Origin: Tistlia sp040905785
GTDB lineage: Bacteria > Pseudomonadota > Alphaproteobacteria > Kiloniellales > DSM-21159
Direction of reading: 5' to 3'
Length of the DNA: 64,000 bases
NCBI RefSeq assembly: GCF_040905785.1
Contig: NZ_JBBDQW010000072.1
Coordinates: 1-64,000, forward strand
The notes under the pieces are model-generated. The model was not told the DNA's origin, did no database searches, and saw only the letters and a list, made by a program, of their open reading frames with translations. Positions 15,677-25,913 of this stretch are shown piece by piece (the first letter of the stretch is position 1; every line of letters starts with the position of its first letter). Made by a program: the position numbers and the translations under genes.

Positions 15677-18094
15677 TCAGCCGGCTGGCAGCGCCGGCTC
15701 GACCTGCCACATCTCGCGGGCGTAGCCGCGGATCGTGCGGTCGGAGGAGAACCAGCCGGCGCGCGCGGTGTTGATGGCGGCGCGGCGGGTCCAGTCGTCG
15801 GTGTCGCGGAAGTCGAGGTCGACGGCGCGCTGGGCGTCGAAATAGGCCTGGAAGTCGGCAGTCACCAGGTAGCGGTCGTCGCGGCGCAGCCGCTCGGCCA
15901 GGCCGGCGTAGCGCCCGGGGTCGTCGGGCGAGAAGAGGCCGCTGCCGAGCTGCTGGACGACCTCGGCCAGCGCCGGCGTGTCGGCGATCGCGGCTGCGCC
16001 GTCGTGGAAGGGGGCGTGGGCGGCCGCTTCGGCGGCGCTCAGGCCGAAGACGTAGATGTTCTCGGCGCCGACGCGCTCGCCGATCTCGACGTTGGCGCCG
16101 TCCAGGGTGCCGATGGTCAGGGCGCCGTTCAGCGCCAGCTTCATGTTGCCCGTGCCCGAGGCCTCCATGCCGGCGGTCGAGATCTGCTCCGACAGGTCCG
16201 CGGCCGGGATCATGATCTCGGCCATGGAGACGTTGTAGTTCTCCGGGAAGACCACGCTCAGCCGGCCGGCGAGGCGCGGGTCGGCGTTGATCGTCGCGCC
16301 GACGTCGTTGATCAGCTTGATGATCAGCTTGGCGTCGGCGTATCCGGGTGCGGCCTTGCCGCCGAAGATCTTGACCCGCGGCGTCCAGTCGGCCTCCGGC
16401 GTGCGGCGCATGGCGTTGGCGAGCGCAGCCGTCTCCAGGATGTTGAGCAGCTGGCGCTTGTACTCGTGGATCCGCTTGATGTGGACGTCGAACAGCGCGT
16501 CGGGGTCGATGGTCTGGCCGGTGCGCGCCTTGACGTAGGCGGCGAGGCGCACCTTGTTGGCCCGTTTGGCGCGCGCGAAGGCCGCGCGGAAGCCGGTGTC
16601 CTCGACCAGCGGCAGAATCTCCTCCAGGCGCTCCAGGTCGTCGACCCAGGCGTCGCCGATCGCCTCGGTCAGCAGCGCCCGCAGCGGCAGGTTGCAGCCG
16701 TAGAGCCAGCGCCGCGGCGTGACGCCGTTGGTCTGGTTGACGATGCGCTCCGGGTGGGCCTCGTGCAGCGCGCGGAACACCGTCTGCTTCATCAGTTCGG
16801 TGTGCAGCGCCGAAACGCCGTTGACGCGGCGCGCCATGACGAAGGCCAGCTCGCCCATGCGGATCTCGCCGGAGGGCTCGACGATGCGCAGCGACTCGGG
16901 GCGCGGCCGGCCGGCGGCGGCGAGCTCGGCGCGATGCTTTTCGTCGATGCGCTCGACGATCTGCAGGTGGCGCGGCAGGACCCGGCCGAAGAGCGCGCCC
17001 GGCCAGCGCTCCAGGGCCTCTGGCAGCAGCGTGTGGTTGGTGTAGTGCAGGCAGCCGCGGGCCAGCTGGGTGGCCTCGTGGAAGGCCAGGCCGTGCTCGT
17101 CGACCAGCAGGCGGACCAGCTCGGCGCCGGCGACGGCGGGGTGGGTGTCGTTGAGCTGGATCGCGACCTTGGCCGGCAGCGACTCCAGGCCGTCGTGCTC
17201 GGCCAGGTGGCGGCGCAGCAGGTCGCGGATCGAGGCGGCGGTGAAGAAGAACTCCTGCTTCAGGCGCAGCTCGCGGCCCTGCTCGGTCGAGTCGTCGGGG
17301 TAGAGCACGCGGCTGATCGTCTCGGCCAGCACCGCCGGCGCCGCCGCCCCGGCGAAGTCGCCGCGGTTGAAGGCGGCGAGGTCGAAGGGCTGGGTCGGGC
17401 GCGCCGACCAGAGCCGCAGGGTGTTGGCCCAGGTGCCGCGCCAGCCCGGCACCGGGGTATCGTGGGCGGCGGCCGTCACGACCTCGGCCGGCGTCCAGAC
17501 CGCTGCGTCGCCGCGGCTGCCGGCAACCGTGCCGCCGAAGCCGATTGCCACCGCCTGATCGGGCCGCTCGAAGTCCCAAGGGGAGCCGTCGGCGAGCCAG
17601 TCCTCGGCCTCCTCGACCTGCCAGCCGCCGTGGAAGCGCTGGCGGAACAGGCCGTGGGCGTAGCGGATGCCGTAGCCGTAGGCCGGGATGCCCAGGCTCG
17701 AGAGGGAATCCATGAAGCAGATCGCCAGGCGCCCGAGCCCGCCGTTGCCGAGCGCGGCGTCCGGCTCGTCGAGCACGATGGCGTCGTAGTCGGCGCCGAG
17801 GTCGGCCAGGGCGTCGCGCACCAGGTCCTCGAGGCCGAGGTTGGCGACCGCGTTCTGCAGCAGCCGGCCGACCAGGAACTCCATCGACAGGTAGTAGACC
17901 CGCTTGCGCTGCTCGGCCTGGGCCCTCTGCTCGGCGGCAAGCCAGGGCGTGACGATCTCGTCGCGCACCGCCCGCGACAGGGCGAGGCGCCAGTCGCGCG
18001 GGCTCGCCGTGGCCGGACTCTTGCCCAGCGAAAAGGTCAGGTGCTGCTCGATGCGCTGACGCAGCGGCGCCGCGGTCGCGATTCTGGCGGTCAT
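15677..18094 (-). CDS. glgP: Glycogen/starch/alpha-glucan phosphorylase
   Basis: An 805-residue GT35 enzyme that releases glucose-1-phosphate from alpha-1,4-glucan chain ends using pyridoxal phosphate (EC 2.4.1.1). Family marks along the protein are RVYYLSMEFLVGR, ALGNGGLGRLA, GYGIRY, QLNDTHPA, RRWLYGCNLP, FDVHIKRIHEYKRQ and the PLP region EASGTGNMKLALNGA. Length fits E. coli GlgP (815 residues). The ATG at 18094 (MTARIATAAP) starts at the usual position; an in-frame ATG at 18160 gives a non-conserved extension. No other glycogen gene is nearby. It converges with the histidine kinase gene, leaving only nine bases between the stops. Confidence 0.96.
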   Translation of the reverse strand: MTARIATAAPLRQRIEQHLTFSLGKSPATASPRDWRLALSRAVRDEIVTPWLAAEQRAQAEQRKRVYYLSMEFLVGRLLQNAVANLGLEDLVRDALADLGADYDAIVLDEPDAALGNGGLGRLAICFMDSLSSLGIPAYGYGIRYAHGLFRQRFHGGWQVEEAEDWLADGSPWDFERPDQAVAIGFGGTVAGSRGDAAVWTPAEVVTAAAHDTPVPGWRGTWANTLRLWSARPTQPFDLAAFNRGDFAGAAAPAVLAETISRVLYPDDSTEQGRELRLKQEFFFTAASIRDLLRRHLAEHDGLESLPAKVAIQLNDTHPAVAGAELVRLLVDEHGLAFHEATQLARGCLHYTNHTLLPEALERWPGALFGRVLPRHLQIVERIDEKHRAELAAAGRPRPESLRIVEPSGEIRMGELAFVMARRVNGVSALHTELMKQTVFRALHEAHPERIVNQTNGVTPRRWLYGCNLPLRALLTEAIGDAWVDDLERLEEILPLVEDTGFRAAFARAKRANKVRLAAYVKARTGQTIDPDALFDVHIKRIHEYKRQLLNILETAALANAMRRTPEADWTPRVKIFGGKAAPGYADAKLIIKLINDVGATINADPRLAGRLSVVFPENYNVSMAEIMIPAADLSEQISTAGMEASGTGNMKLALNGALTIGTLDGANVEIGERVGAENIYVFGLSAAEAAAHAPFHDGAAAIADTPALAEVVQQLGSGLFSPDDPGRYAGLAERLRRDDRYLVTADFQAYFDAQRAVDLDFRDTDDWTRRAAINTARAGWFSSDRTIRGYAREMWQVEPALPAG

Positions 18095-18224
18095 CTGGCT
18101 CTGTGTCCGTGGTGGGAGCGGAACCCCTGCGGTCGGGACGTCCCAATCTAGCCGCTCCATGGTGAAGCAAGCCTTAAACCCGCCGCCGGAGTCCCGCCAA
18201 ACGACGTGACGGGGCCAGTGTCTT

Positions 18225-18250
18225 GACGCCCTTCGACAGGCTCAGGGCGA
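18225..18250. repeat. REP-like intergenic palindrome
   Basis: GCCCTTCGACAGGCTCAGGGC (one base over twenty if written whole: arms GCCCT and AGGGC around TCGACAGGCTC) is the type of short palindromic element, with the core TTCGACAGGCTCAG, that recurs between genes in many proteobacterial genomes. It lies between glgP and the acyl-CoA dehydrogenase gene. Only this copy was seen in the window. Confidence 0.5.
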
Positions 18251-18269
18251 CGCGCAGGTGGGTCCCTCG

Positions 18270-20075
<1,806 letters not shown>

Positions 20076-20153
20076 CGAAGGGCTCCGGGTGCTGGCGGGA
20101 TCGAAGGCCTATGTAGCCCCCTGCCGTCGCACTGCCAACCGCCGGCCGCCGGC

Positions 20154-20684
20154 TCATGCCGCCCGGGGAAGGCTCCGCTCGCGCCGGAAGGCGATGCGCC
20201 AGCCGTCGGGCTCCTGCCGCGCCGCCGAGGTGAAGCCGCGCCGGCCGAGCAGGCGGCGCAGCGGCTGCGGGTGGAAGGGCGCGATTACCAGGAGCAGGCC
20301 GCCCTCGGCAAGGGCCTCGGCAGCGTCCAGGAGCGCCGGCAAGGGCTCGAAGCCGGCCTCGAAGATCGGCCGCGTGTCGACCAGGGCGTCGGGCTTCAGG
20401 CCCGCCCCCAGCTCTTCCCAGGCGACCGCCACGGGCGGCAGCGCCGGCGTCGCGGCGAGGCCCGGCAGGTCGGCGCCGTCGGCCAGCGCCACCAGGTCCT
20501 CGGGCGTGGTGGCGAGCATGGCGGCGACGTCGCCGAGCGAGAGGCGCCGCGCCGTCTCCTCCTCCAGCAGCACGCGCTGGAATTTGGCGACGCCGCCGTC
20601 GAGCTCGGCGAGGCGGTCGAAGAGGTCCTCGCGCGCCATCAGGGCGTCGAACCAGGCGGACTCGGCAGTGTGGGACGGGGGCAT
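20154..20684 (-). CDS. DUF2249 domain protein
   Basis: A 176-residue protein. The C-terminal part (about residues 95-170; VDTRPIFEAGFEPLPALLDAAEAL...LLLVIAPFHPQPL) matches the TusA-like DUF2249 fold. The N-terminal 85 residues are helical (FDALMAREDLFDRL...LSLGDVAAMLATTPEDL) and resemble the helical part that often precedes it. DUF2249 proteins often accompany denitrification or iron-sulphur functions, but no such genes are visible here. AGGA seven bases before the ATG supports the start. A hairpin in the leader (20700-20722) lies just upstream of the ribosome binding site. Confidence 0.7.
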   Translation of the reverse strand: MPPSHTAESAWFDALMAREDLFDRLAELDGGVAKFQRVLLEEETARRLSLGDVAAMLATTPEDLVALADGADLPGLAATPALPPVAVAWEELGAGLKPDALVDTRPIFEAGFEPLPALLDAAEALAEGGLLLVIAPFHPQPLRRLLGRRGFTSAARQEPDGWRIAFRRERSLPRAA

Positions 20685-20699
20685 GGCGTTTCCTTTCGC

Positions 20700-20722
20700 C
20701 TCGCCGGGCTGTCTCCGGCGAG
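20700..20722. other. Leader hairpin upstream of the DUF2249 gene
   Basis: A perfect 8-bp stem, CTCGCCGG / CCGGCGAG, with a seven-base loop, 16 bases upstream of the DUF2249 start codon. It lacks a T-run, so it is more likely a leader structure than a terminator. The remaining bases of the 20685-20861 gap show nothing else. Confidence 0.35.
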
Positions 20723-20861
20723 TCCCCCAAGTCTGCCCCGGAAGGAGTCGCGCCTCTTGTCCTGCAGCAAATGGCGGCGAGGTTGCGGCTTCCAGGGGAT
20801 CGGTTCCGATGTGAGCGGCATGCTTGCCGGCGTCCTGGACCGTGCTCCGTCGGCCCCCCCC

Positions 20862-22010
20862 TCATTCCCGTGGGCTCCCGCTGACTTCCAGGACCAGGCG
20901 AACCAACTCAGCCTGGCGCTGGACTCCGAGCTTGTCGAAGATCCGCGAGAGATGCGTTCGCGCCGTGCCGAGGGAGATGCCGGCGCGAGCAGCAGCGGCC
21001 TGTCTTCCGTCGCCCCTCGCCACCTCCATCGCCAGGTTCGCTTCCGCCGGCGTCAGGTCGAAGCGGGTTCTGAGAGACTCCCTGGCCAGCGCTTGCTGAC
21101 GCTCCGGGTCCGTGAGCGTGAGAACCGCAAGCTGCGATGAAAGCCCCAGCCAATCGGGCTCCGTTTCGCGGGGGCCGGTGTCGAGCGGCGCGATTTCGAT
21201 GAGGAGCGGCGGGCGCTCCCGGTCGCGCGGGATCTTCAGGCTGCCACCCGCGGCTTTCCGCGAGATCGAGGGCCGGGCGCAGCCGGCGATCAACCGTCTC
21301 AGCCTCGCCGTCGTCGAGGCGTTTGTTCCGGCGAGCCGTCCGTTCTCGAGGAGCAGGCCGTCGCCGGCATCCAGGATGGTCTGGGCGACCTCGTTCGCCT
21401 CGACGCACCGGCCGGCCTCGTCGGCCAGGAGCGTGCCGCCCTGGACCGGCCCGCCGAGAGTGAGCGCGGCCTCGCAAGCGATGCTCGCGCGCTGCAGCCT
21501 GCGCTGAATCTCCACCGCGCGAACCAGATGCGGGACGATGGCCGCGAAGAGAGCGACCTCCTCGGCCGAAAATTCGGCCCGCTCCGACGATCGCTTGATG
21601 CCGCAGACCCCCGGGAGGCCGTCGTCGGTGAAGAGATTCACCCCCAGACCAGCCGTCCCCAGGCCGAGCGGGCGGTACCACTCGTTGTAGAAGGGCGTCC
21701 TGACCAGCTCCTCCCGTGGTGCAAAGCGCTCCGCGTGGAGGACGCACCCGATCGGCGCCCGGTTCGTGCGCTGCCACAGGATGTCGCCCCGTCCCCAGTG
21801 CTCCCGGTAGCTCGCCAGATGGGCGGGATCCATGCGCGGCGCGACCACGACGGCGGAACCCTGGGAGACATCGTGGATGCCCATCATCACCTGGGATCCG
21901 CCGACCGCGTCGGTGAGGGCGACCAGAGCGTCCGGCCAGAGGGCGGGATCGACCGCAGCGTCGTAGATGCGGTGGACGAGGCTTGGGACCTCCTCGCTGC
22001 TCCTGGCCAT
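20862..22010 (-). CDS. LuxR-type HTH transcriptional regulator
   Basis: A 382-residue regulator. The last 65 residues form a GerE/LuxR helix-turn-helix (LTPAEANLAMEVARGDGRQ...ISLGTARTHLSRIFDKLGV). The first 300 residues form a sensory region without a receiver signature; it has PAS/GAF-like character (LHAERFAPREELVRTPFYNEWYRP is common in this alphaproteobacterial family). GAGGG precedes the ATG at 22010; an in-frame extension upstream lacks support. It is divergent from the exported cupin gene across 254 bases and may control it. Confidence 0.85.
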   Translation of the reverse strand: MARSSEEVPSLVHRIYDAAVDPALWPDALVALTDAVGGSQVMMGIHDVSQGSAVVVAPRMDPAHLASYREHWGRGDILWQRTNRAPIGCVLHAERFAPREELVRTPFYNEWYRPLGLGTAGLGVNLFTDDGLPGVCGIKRSSERAEFSAEEVALFAAIVPHLVRAVEIQRRLQRASIACEAALTLGGPVQGGTLLADEAGRCVEANEVAQTILDAGDGLLLENGRLAGTNASTTARLRRLIAGCARPSISRKAAGGSLKIPRDRERPPLLIEIAPLDTGPRETEPDWLGLSSQLAVLTLTDPERQQALARESLRTRFDLTPAEANLAMEVARGDGRQAAAARAGISLGTARTHLSRIFDKLGVQRQAELVRLVLEVSGSPRE

Positions 22011-22264
22011 GGGAAGCCCTCGGTCAGTGGCAGCCGCGCCGGCCCGCGCAGAGCAGGCGTTCCTCAAGAAGGACTCCAAGCTCGCGAGAGCCGCACGACG
22101 TTGGCGCCTCCCGACTATACGACGAACGTCGCACGCGACAACCCGTCGGGACCGCCAAGCTTACAGGCGCGGGGTTGTCCAGGGCCGCGCCGCCCGTCCA
22201 GGCGTGGCAGAGTGATAGGCCTGCGGTCGTCCCGCCTGACGACGACAAGCAGAGGAGCGAGAAC

Positions 22265-22774
22265 ATGAGCATCTTCAGGACCGAGCCTGGCGCATCAGCC
22301 GGACGAACCGCCTGGATTTCGATGGTTGCCCTGGCGGCTGCCGGCTGCGCCATGGCGGCCGCTTCGCCCGCCCCCGCCGCCGAGGGGCATGCCGTCGTGC
22401 CGGCGGGGACCGTCGAATGGGGTCCCGGCCCGGCATCGATCGAGAAGGGAGCGGAGGCGGCCGTCCTCTATGGCGACCCCGGCGCGGAGGAACTCTTCGC
22501 GCTCCGCCTGAAACTGCCGGACGGCTACCACATCGCGCCCCATACCCACCCAAGGCCGGAGATCGTGACGATCATCTCTGGCACGCTCCTTCTCGGGACG
22601 GGCGAAGAGGCCGATCGCGCGACGGCCGAAGTACTCGAGACCGGGAGCTTCTTCGGCTTCGAGCCGGGCATGACCCACTACGTCTATGCGAAAGGCGAAA
22701 CGGTCATCCAGCTCAACAGTATGGGGCCCTGGAGCATCGAGTACGTGAACGAGGACGACGACCCGCGCAGGTGA
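22265..22774 (+). CDS. Exported cupin-domain protein
   Basis: A 169-residue protein with an N-terminal signal peptide (about residues 1-41, ending SPAPAAEG). The single cupin_2 beta-barrel has metal-binding motif 1 as HIAPHTHPRPEIVTIISG and motif 2 within GSFFGFEPGMTHYVYAKG. GAGGAGCGAGAAC precedes the ATG. It is probably periplasmic; cupins of this type may be metal-dependent enzymes or binding proteins, and the sequence does not show which. The divergent LuxR-type gene is the probable regulator. Confidence 0.83.
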   Translation: MSIFRTEPGASAGRTAWISMVALAAAGCAMAAASPAPAAEGHAVVPAGTVEWGPGPASIEKGAEAAVLYGDPGAEELFALRLKLPDGYHIAPHTHPRPEIVTIISGTLLLGTGEEADRATAEVLETGSFFGFEPGMTHYVYAKGETVIQLNSMGPWSIEYVNEDDDPRR

Positions 22775-22776
22775 GA

Positions 22777-22826
22777 GCGCACGGGACTTGCGCCGTTCCG
22801 GACCTTGCGCAGGCCGGAACGTGCGC
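22777..22826 (+). terminator. Long compound hairpin after the cupin gene
   Basis: Two bases past the stop codon, GCGCAC pairs with GTGCGC and, inside it, GTTCCGG pairs with CCGGAAC. There is no T-run, so termination efficiency is uncertain. The rest of the interval to 23070 (about 245 bases) contains no frame with a credible start. Confidence 0.4.
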
Positions 22827-23070
22827 CTGCCCGGGCGGGTCTCGCCGTGACCCGAGGGGTGGTCATGCAGGGCGACACCGAGCGGCCGACCCCTGCAGAG
22901 GCGGCAGGCTTCGGGGGTCTTCTACGCCGCCTTCGCACCGGCACGGTGTCAGCCTCAATATCGCGCTCGATCGCTTCGGTCTCTCCGCCTCGGTGGCGAT
23001 GGCGAGGGCGGTCAACGACCCGATCGCCGAGCCTCGCCTCGCGCCGAGGGTCTCCGCGGGCGCGGGCGCT

Positions 23071-24672
23071 CTACTGCCGGCTGAAGGTGCCGAGGCCGTT
23101 CTTGTCGAGGAACTCGACTGTGACGGCAGTGGCGCGGCCGATTCCGGCGCCCGCGAAGGCGACGCTGGAGAGCGAGCCGGCGGGAGCGTTCTCGCCGAAC
23201 GGCACATAGGTGAAGGTGTCGCCGTCCCAGTGCGTTAGCGCGTGCGCCCGGCGCTCCGGCCCGAGCAGCAGGACGAGGGTCTCGCCGCGCTGCTCGACCA
23301 CGGCCTCGCCGAAGTAGGCGTTGGCGTAGCGCCCGACGAAGGCCGAACGGGGCCGCGCCGGCTTCGGCGACGCCGGCCGCGGCTGTCCGACGAGGCTGCC
23401 GACCGGCGCCGTCATCTGCTCCATCCGCGCGCCGTAGGCCGGCAACCAGTCGCGCGTGACCTTCCCGAACTGGGCCAGGTCGGCAAAGCTCGCGGCCAGC
23501 GCCTCGACGGCGCCGATGGGGGCGGCATTGCTGAGCACCGCGATGCCGAGATCGAGCGAGGGAATCATCAGGAAGTTGGTCGCAGCGCCGAGGGCGAAGG
23601 CGCCGGAATGGCCGAGGCTGGTCCGCCCGGAGGGCTGCACCGCGACGTTGAAGCCGAAGCCGTAGAAGCTGGGCCGCGCGTCGGCGGCATAGGACGGCGA
23701 GGCGACCGACTGTGCGGTGATCGCGGGCAGCAGCGCCTTAGGCGCTATCAGCGGCCGACCCTCGTGGCGGCCGTTCGCCAGCACCAGGGCCATCCATTTC
23801 GCCACGTCCCGGACGCTGGCGCTGACGCCGCCGGCCGGCGACTGGGCGTCGGGCTGGCGCTGGTGGAGCGGCGCGTAGCCCTCGGGCCCCAGGACGTGGC
23901 CGTGGGCCCGGTTTTCGCGCGCCTCGAAATCGGCGAAGCGCGAGCTGGTCGCCGTCATTCCCAGCGGCCGGTAGAGCGACCGCTCGGAGAGCGTCGCCCA
24001 GTCGAGGCCGGCGGCCGCCGCCACCGCCTCGGCCGCCGCCGTCAGGCCGAAGTTGGTGTAGGCGTAGTGCGCGCGGAAGGGGTGCAGCGGCAGCAGGTGC
24101 AGGCGCTCCAGTACCTCGTGGCGGCCGTAGCCGAGGTCCTCGAGGTCGTCGCCGGCATGCTCCGGCAGGCCTGAGCGGTGGCCATAGAGGTCGCCGATGG
24201 TCACGCTCCGTCCGACCCAGGCGTCCGCGAGGGTGAACCAGGGCAGGTGCTGCGAGACGGGAGTTTCCCAATCGACTCCGGCAGCCAGCTGCTGTGCGAC
24301 CACGGTGGCGCCGATGGACTTCGAGACCGAGGCGAGCTGGAAGACCGTGTCGGCATCGACGGCCGCCGGTTCGCCGCGCCGGCGCAGGCCGAAGCCCTTG
24401 GCATAGACCGTCTCGCCCCGATGCACGACGGCGACGGCCAGGCCCGGCAGCCCGCTGCGCTCCAGGAGCTCGGCCACCAGCCCGTCGAGCTGCGCCACCG
24501 CCCACTCGGCCTGCCCGGCGGGCACCGCCACGCCCGGCGTCTGCGGTGGCGGCAAGGGCTCCGCCGCGTCGGCCGGCGCCGCGGCAAAGAGGCCGGCAGG
24601 GAACAGACCGGCAGCGACCAGCAGGCAGGCGGCGAGCACGTTGCTCCCTGGGCGAGGGGCGGGAGTGGGCAT
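23071..24672 (-). CDS. Exported serine hydrolase, beta-lactamase/class C fold
   Basis: A 533-residue periplasmic serine hydrolase of the beta-lactamase-related (S12) family. A signal peptide covers about residues 1-37. The catalytic motifs are SVSK (SxxK, in FQLASVSKSIG), YTN (YxN, in HYAYTNFGL) and HSG (in SLGHSGAFA). A C-terminal lipocalin-like DUF3471-type domain follows (about 435-533; FVGRYANAYFGEAVVE). Members include D-aminopeptidases, esterases and penicillin-binding-like proteins; substrate is not deducible. Nothing notable lies in the 177 bases between it and the nuclease gene. Confidence 0.9.
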   Translation of the reverse strand: MPTPAPRPGSNVLAACLLVAAGLFPAGLFAAAPADAAEPLPPPQTPGVAVPAGQAEWAVAQLDGLVAELLERSGLPGLAVAVVHRGETVYAKGFGLRRRGEPAAVDADTVFQLASVSKSIGATVVAQQLAAGVDWETPVSQHLPWFTLADAWVGRSVTIGDLYGHRSGLPEHAGDDLEDLGYGRHEVLERLHLLPLHPFRAHYAYTNFGLTAAAEAVAAAAGLDWATLSERSLYRPLGMTATSSRFADFEARENRAHGHVLGPEGYAPLHQRQPDAQSPAGGVSASVRDVAKWMALVLANGRHEGRPLIAPKALLPAITAQSVASPSYAADARPSFYGFGFNVAVQPSGRTSLGHSGAFALGAATNFLMIPSLDLGIAVLSNAAPIGAVEALAASFADLAQFGKVTRDWLPAYGARMEQMTAPVGSLVGQPRPASPKPARPRSAFVGRYANAYFGEAVVEQRGETLVLLLGPERRAHALTHWDGDTFTYVPFGENAPAGSLSSVAFAGAGIGRATAVTVEFLDKNGLGTFSRQ

Positions 24673-24849
24673 CGGACGAACTCGCGCTGGTTGTCGGGCC
24701 CGTCATCAAGCAACGGCAGCCGCGCCGGGTCAACCTGTGCCTGGGCGGGTAGTGGGACCGTTTCAATTACGGTTGGCGGTATTCGCCATGGCTTGCCGTC
24801 TGCGCGCGCTCTCTCCGCTTGACCGCTCAGTCTTGCGGTTCGGCCCTCC

Positions 24850-25842
24850 TCACTCGATGAAGACTTCCTTTCGATGATAGGCGAGGTAGGAGCGCCGGGC
24901 AGACGCCATGCTGGTCATCTGCCACGCGGCAGCGGCTTCCGCGAGGCCGCGCTCCCGCCCGATGAATTGGTCCAAGCCGAGACGCTGCAGATCCCACTCG
25001 TCGACCCGCTTCGAAACCCGCGTTGCGCCGTCGTCCTCGAAGCTGATGAAGCCGCGGTCGAAGAGCAGGTCCACATCGGGCGTGAGCAGGAAGCCGTTGA
25101 ACCCGTCGAGCCGCTCGTGCGCCGACTCGCAGACCCGCCAGGGCTTGATGTGGCTCGCGATCAGCAAGGAGGGATTGGTGATTCCCGTCACCCGGCAGAA
25201 GGGCTCGAGCGCTTCGACGTTGGCCCGGAAGCGCCCCTGGCCACGGCGGGCCTGTACGACGCTCTGCCTGATGGTCTCGTCCAATCCGGAGTCCTGGCGG
25301 ATCCGGTCCTCGACGGCATCGTCGAGGCCTTCGACGACGGACTGGTATGTGAGGCTGTTCGCGCCGCCGCGCGCCAGAGCCTGGCGATCGAGGGAGGCTC
25401 CAGCGACGACCGTGTCGAAAACGCCCTCGGAAATCTCCGCCAGGTATGCGCCCTGGTTCCCCAGCCCCGTTGCGGGCCGGATGGGCGAATAGACGGTCGG
25501 CAGAAGCGGTCGCAGCACGTCGATCAGGTCTCGCGGGCGCACTGCGGGAAGGAGGGGAGTCCAGTAGACCGGCAGGTACCAACCGTCCTGGCTCCAGTTT
25601 TCTCCGATGCTGCCGAACTCTCTCGGCTTCGGGGCTGTCACGGCAAATTCCGTCACGCGTCCGATCTGTCGGACGTGCTGGTCCGAGTAGGAAATCACCA
25701 GGTCGCCCGGACTGGCGCGCCGCATGTTGTTGTAGAATTCGTTCCTCGTCCCACCTCGGCTGGTTTTGGGCGACCAGAGGTACTGTCCCTCGACTTCCTG
25801 GGTGGCCGTCTGCTTGTGATTCACCCACCAGTATCGCGGCAT
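24850..25842 (-). CDS. EVE-HNH nuclease (type IV restriction-like)
   Basis: A 330-residue protein. An N-terminal EVE/PUA-like domain covers about residues 1-140 (YWWVNHKQT, EGQYLWSPK, FYNNMRRASPGDLVISY, IGRVTEFA). An HNH nuclease domain covers about 205-290 (CRVTGITNPSLLIASHIKPW, GFNGFLLTPDVDLLFDRG). The same EVE-HNH architecture occurs in VcaM4I, which cuts DNA containing modified cytosine, so defence against modified phage DNA is the likely role. No methyltransferase is adjacent, as expected for type IV enzymes. ATG at 25842 begins the EVE domain; an upstream TTG is possible. Base composition looks less GC-rich than in neighbouring genes, consistent with recent transfer. Confidence 0.88.
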   Translation of the reverse strand: MPRYWWVNHKQTATQEVEGQYLWSPKTSRGGTRNEFYNNMRRASPGDLVISYSDQHVRQIGRVTEFAVTAPKPREFGSIGENWSQDGWYLPVYWTPLLPAVRPRDLIDVLRPLLPTVYSPIRPATGLGNQGAYLAEISEGVFDTVVAGASLDRQALARGGANSLTYQSVVEGLDDAVEDRIRQDSGLDETIRQSVVQARRGQGRFRANVEALEPFCRVTGITNPSLLIASHIKPWRVCESAHERLDGFNGFLLTPDVDLLFDRGFISFEDDGATRVSKRVDEWDLQRLGLDQFIGRERGLAEAAAAWQMTSMASARRSYLAYHRKEVFIE

Positions 25843-25913
25843 CGCGATCAAGCCCCGCTAGCCGAGGGACTCGAGGGGAAGAAGGTGCGGCTTGGACCGG
25901 GACGGCGCGCCGG

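Noticed and set aside
22863..23207. 114-codon leftward frame next to the cupin gene
   Set aside because: It has no ribosome binding site, overlaps the end of the serine hydrolase gene and has a random Arg/Ser/Pro-rich product.
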